Shown here piece after piece: positions 4,585 to 6,956 of a stretch of DNA of 6,956 nt. Made by a program: the position numbers and the translations under genes. Every line of letters starts with the position of its first letter. The stretch's first letter is position 1. The notes beneath the pieces are model-generated. The model was not told where the DNA came from, ran no database searches, and saw nothing but the letters and a program-made list of their open reading frames with translations. This DNA is from Promethearchaeota archaeon. GTDB taxonomy: Archaea; Asgardarchaeota; Lokiarchaeia; Sigynarchaeales; SOKP01. The stretch lies in the NCBI GenBank assembly GCA_014729315.1, contig WJKD01000707.1, positions 1 through 6,956 on the forward strand, read 5' to 3'.

Positions 4585-6504
4585 TTATCCGTAAAATTTC
4601 TCTAGGGCTGCTAGCAATTCTTTCAACGTATTAATGTCAGGAATATAAAGAAAGGTCCCTGTAATTTTTATATCAGTAATAATTACACTTGTTGTTATTA
4701 CCAAAGATAGCTTCTTAAGTAATCCAATCTCGTCTTGTAAGATGTTAAACAACTGATTACCCTTGTCGATACTCATATCTGGAGGTTCGGTCATTAATCG
4801 AATATCTAAAAGGTCTCCGAGGGCAGATGCGTAGTGGGAAGCTAAAATGTGCCCGAGTTCGCTGATCGCGCTAATATAGATTTCGGGGAAATCTTTTAGA
4901 GATTTAATCTTTGCGGATGAAATCTTCTTCCTATCGTTCACTAAAATAGAGGCTAATTGTACTATATCCGGCATTTTAAAAATAGAAAGAATCGTTGCTC
5001 TAGTTTTTCCCGTCACATTGCTCCAAGCTACAAAGAGAGTGGTATTGTTCTTACTAATTTTGCTTGCGTATTTGTCTAATTCTACCATCTCAACCGAGGG
5101 AATATCAATGGTAACCTTTTTGTTGATCATTTGAGCTAACGCATTTGCAGCATTACCCGCCCCGATATTACCAACCTCTTGAAGAGCATCTCTCTGGATC
5201 TCTGAAAGTGTGAGTTGCTTTAGATCAATCGCTCTGGTTATAGGAGATTTTTTTCTTTTATCGGGTAAAGATCCATTGTAAGCAATACCAAGTCTGTCAA
5301 AGATCTCGTATAATGTATCCAAATCCGGTATAAAGAAAAACACGCCGTTAAGTTCTAAGTCGGTAATTTTAATTGAAGTTTTAATCAATACAATGTATTC
5401 TGATATAGTTTCTAATTCCTGGCCGAAGAATTTGCCCAATGAACCCACCTCAGTTAAGGCAAATTCTGGAACATCAACCATCATCTTTGTACCGATGAGA
5501 TCTGCTAAAGCCGAGGCATAATGGCCCGCTAAGATGTTTCCCATTTCTGTTATGGTAGACACGGCAAAATTATCCAGATCTTTTTTAGAATCTACCTTAT
5601 CGGGATCAATTTTTGATTTACCGCCAGTTAGAGTCGAAATGAGCCTCATCAGAGGTTTCATCTCGAAGGCTTGGAAAATTGTTGAATTGGAATTCTCTTT
5701 AATTTGAGAAAAAATTCCACATACTTTTTCTTGAGGACCTCCAAATTGATTGGGTAAGTTGTCAAATGAAATAATTCCTACATTAGTTAGACTTACTTCA
5801 ATTTTCTTTTTAATTAACCGAGATAACGCAGTAATTGCATTTCCAGTACCAATATTACCGATCTCCCGAAGTAAGTCCTCTTGTTGAGGTGTAAGGTTTA
5901 TCCGTTCTCCGGTTAGTAATTCTTGAGTCTTATATTTTGGAATTGGCTTAACCTGTGTCCCTATCTTTTTGGTCAACTTTTGCTCTGGAAGTGATGTAAA
6001 ATCAGGCCTCGAATAAGGCAAGCTTGTCTGGATATTATCTAAATCAATATTCATTTGAGCTATTAATGACTTCAAATCCAATAAAATATAGGTCTCGTCA
6101 TCGAGTACTCCTACCGATTTAATAAGTTCGTAATCTACATTTGTTTCTACAATAGTACTTTTTTCTTGAAACATCGATAATGGTACTCTTTTCACTCCAA
6201 TAACGCTATCAACAAGTATTGCTAAGTTTAAACCTTTGAATTCAAGCAATATAATGCGTGATTTATCGTTTAATTCGTGTAAATTTTCGTCGCTATAAAT
6301 ATATCTCCTGAGGGAAATAATTGAATAAATTTCGCCTCTTATATCAATGATTCCTACTATTTCTCTGTTTGCCAGCGGTACTGAGATAACATTTTGCCCC
6401 GGTACATATATTTCTTTAACATCCTTTACTTCGAAGAGATATTTCTCGTTTTTTACTTTTATAATAACGACATTAATACTGTTAGTTGTTTCAGTTTTAA
6501 TCAT
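4585..6504 (-). CDS. CheW-CheC-CheC fusion: chemotaxis-type coupling and CheY-P phosphatase protein
   Basis: This is a 639-residue soluble protein. Residues about 8-150 are a CheW domain (GIIDIRGEIYSIISLRRYI at 51-69; the usual Pro after GxI is Ser61), which normally docks on receptors and CheA. A linker (about 155-203) leads to two complete CheC units, about 204-405 and 430-637. CheC family sites follow [DS]-x3-E-x2-N-x22-P. The four sites are: D210/E214/N217 with Thr240 for Pro; S316/E320/N323/P346 intact; D439/E443/N446/P469 intact; S545/E549/His552 for Asn, with P575. So one full site remains in each half. CheC dephosphorylates CheY-P, so the protein probably ends a response-regulator signal while tethered to a receptor array. 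No CheA, CheY or CheD is in the window. The start ATG is 19 nt after the upstream gene's stop, suggesting one operon. Confidence 0.93.
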   Translation of the reverse strand: MIKTETTNSINVVIIKVKNEKYLFEVKDVKEIYVPGQNVISVPLANREIVGIIDIRGEIYSIISLRRYIYSDENLHELNDKSRIILLEFKGLNLAILVDSVIGVKRVPLSMFQEKSTIVETNVDYELIKSVGVLDDETYILLDLKSLIAQMNIDLDNIQTSLPYSRPDFTSLPEQKLTKKIGTQVKPIPKYKTQELLTGERINLTPQQEDLLREIGNIGTGNAITALSRLIKKKIEVSLTNVGIISFDNLPNQFGGPQEKVCGIFSQIKENSNSTIFQAFEMKPLMRLISTLTGGKSKIDPDKVDSKKDLDNFAVSTITEMGNILAGHYASALADLIGTKMMVDVPEFALTEVGSLGKFFGQELETISEYIVLIKTSIKITDLELNGVFFFIPDLDTLYEIFDRLGIAYNGSLPDKRKKSPITRAIDLKQLTLSEIQRDALQEVGNIGAGNAANALAQMINKKVTIDIPSVEMVELDKYASKISKNNTTLFVAWSNVTGKTRATILSIFKMPDIVQLASILVNDRKKISSAKIKSLKDFPEIYISAISELGHILASHYASALGDLLDIRLMTEPPDMSIDKGNQLFNILQDEIGLLKKLSLVITTSVIITDIKITGTFLYIPDINTLKELLAALEKFYG

Positions 6505-6523
6505 TTTTTCTCATTCTGTTTTT

Positions 6524-6956
6524 TTAATTTTTTTTTAAAAATACGCCCTTCCAAATTAATTCAATTTGTGGCTCTTCTTTTTGTTTAGATTCTGAAAAAT
6601 AATTTATTTGTTTGTAAATAGAAATTTGACCCCCCTCGGTATTTTCGTAAACATAATCGAGCAGATCTTGGGTACTGGTAAAATTGAAACCCGCGAGCTC
6701 CATTTTCTCCTCACCATTTACGTATATCAAGAATAAATCGTCTCCGTTGAATTGACTATCGAGCTCTACCCATTCAACCCAAACTTCCGGAATAATAGAT
6801 TTATTAGCAATTTTTATCTTATCATCTATGGGGATATTTCTATATGTTTTAAACGCAGCAATTATGACTCTATCCGGAGATAGATTAGTATCTGCGGCAA
6901 ATTTCTTGGTTTTTTTAATAATCTCCTTATAATTTTTTACCTCTAAGATGTAAGAA
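6524..6956 (-). CDS. 3' part of an unrecognised protein, running off the right edge
   Basis: The minus-strand frame is open from the window edge to TAA at 6526-6524, giving 144 C-terminal residues. A TTG at 6730 could be taken as a start giving only 68 residues, but the frame continues unbroken above it with good protein-like sequence (LSPDRVIIAAFKTYRNIPI, then PEVWVEWVELD), so the real start lies beyond 6956. The visible part begins with a basic helix (KNYKEIIKKTKKF) and then mixes strands and helices: EVWVEWVEL, DLFLIYVNGEEKMEL, TSTQDLLDYVYENT, ISIYKQI, and a final IELIWKGVFL strand before a KKN end. I do not recognise the fold. Its stop is 19 bp from the CheW-CheC-CheC start, so the two are probably co-transcribed and may work together. 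Confidence 0.7.
   Translation of the reverse strand, partial: SYILEVKNYKEIIKKTKKFAADTNLSPDRVIIAAFKTYRNIPIDDKIKIANKSIIPEVWVEWVELDSQFNGDDLFLIYVNGEEKMELAGFNFTSTQDLLDYVYENTEGGQISIYKQINYFSESKQKEEPQIELIWKGVFLKKN

Noticed and set aside
6347..6588. Two plus-strand frames (63 and 64 codons), Phe-rich and apparently membrane-like
   Set aside because: They are antisense to the CheW start and the gap before it; the Phe content comes from A-rich codons on the other strand.
6524..6730. A 68-codon gene starting at TTG 6730
   Set aside because: The frame stays open to the window edge with protein-like sequence, so the TTG is an internal Leu codon of a longer gene.

Overview
The window is AT-rich archaeal DNA that most resembles an Asgard archaeon of the Lokiarchaeia/Promethearchaeota type. 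This is inferred from gene content, since no rRNA or other phylogenetic marker is present. The clues are a gelsolin-like actin-regulator domain, an Arf/Ras-type small GTPase fused to a roadblock/LC7 domain, archaeal BRE/TATA-type promoters, and oligo-T tracts after stop codons.

Layout, left to right. (1) Positions 1-330 (+): the 3' end of an unrecognised gene, possibly with a divergent cyclin-like helical repeat. (2) 377-1486 (-): a surface protein with an N-terminal membrane segment, an acidic collagen-like Gly-Asp-Asp stalk and a right-handed parallel beta-helix. (3) 1487-1727: a divergent promoter region. (4) 1731-2756 (+): a Na+/Ca2+ exchanger-family (CaCA) transporter, probably from a leaderless mRNA. 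(5) 2822-3799 (-): a roadblock-GTPase fusion. (6) 3800-3974: a second divergent promoter region with a 22-24 codon (+) ORF. (7) 3975-4496 (-): a single gelsolin-like domain plus a C-terminal helix. (8) 4585-6504 (-): a CheW-CheC-CheC fusion. (9) 6524-6956 (-): the 3' part of an unrecognised gene that runs off the right edge, 19 bp upstream of the CheW-CheC-CheC gene and probably co-transcribed with it.

The minus-strand run from 6956 to 2822 is the interesting part. It places a chemotaxis-type coupling/phosphatase protein next to a gelsolin-like protein and a roadblock-GTPase whose switch-II glutamine position is leucine (the position of Ras Q61 or Arf Q71). The four CheC catalytic motifs degenerate in a complementary way, so each CheC half keeps exactly one complete site. 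A two-component-to-cytoskeleton/GTPase signalling module is a reasonable hypothesis, but it rests on adjacency and domain identity only. There are no RNA genes, CRISPR arrays, insertion sequences or large repeats that I can see, and no gene-free stretch longer than about 240 bp.
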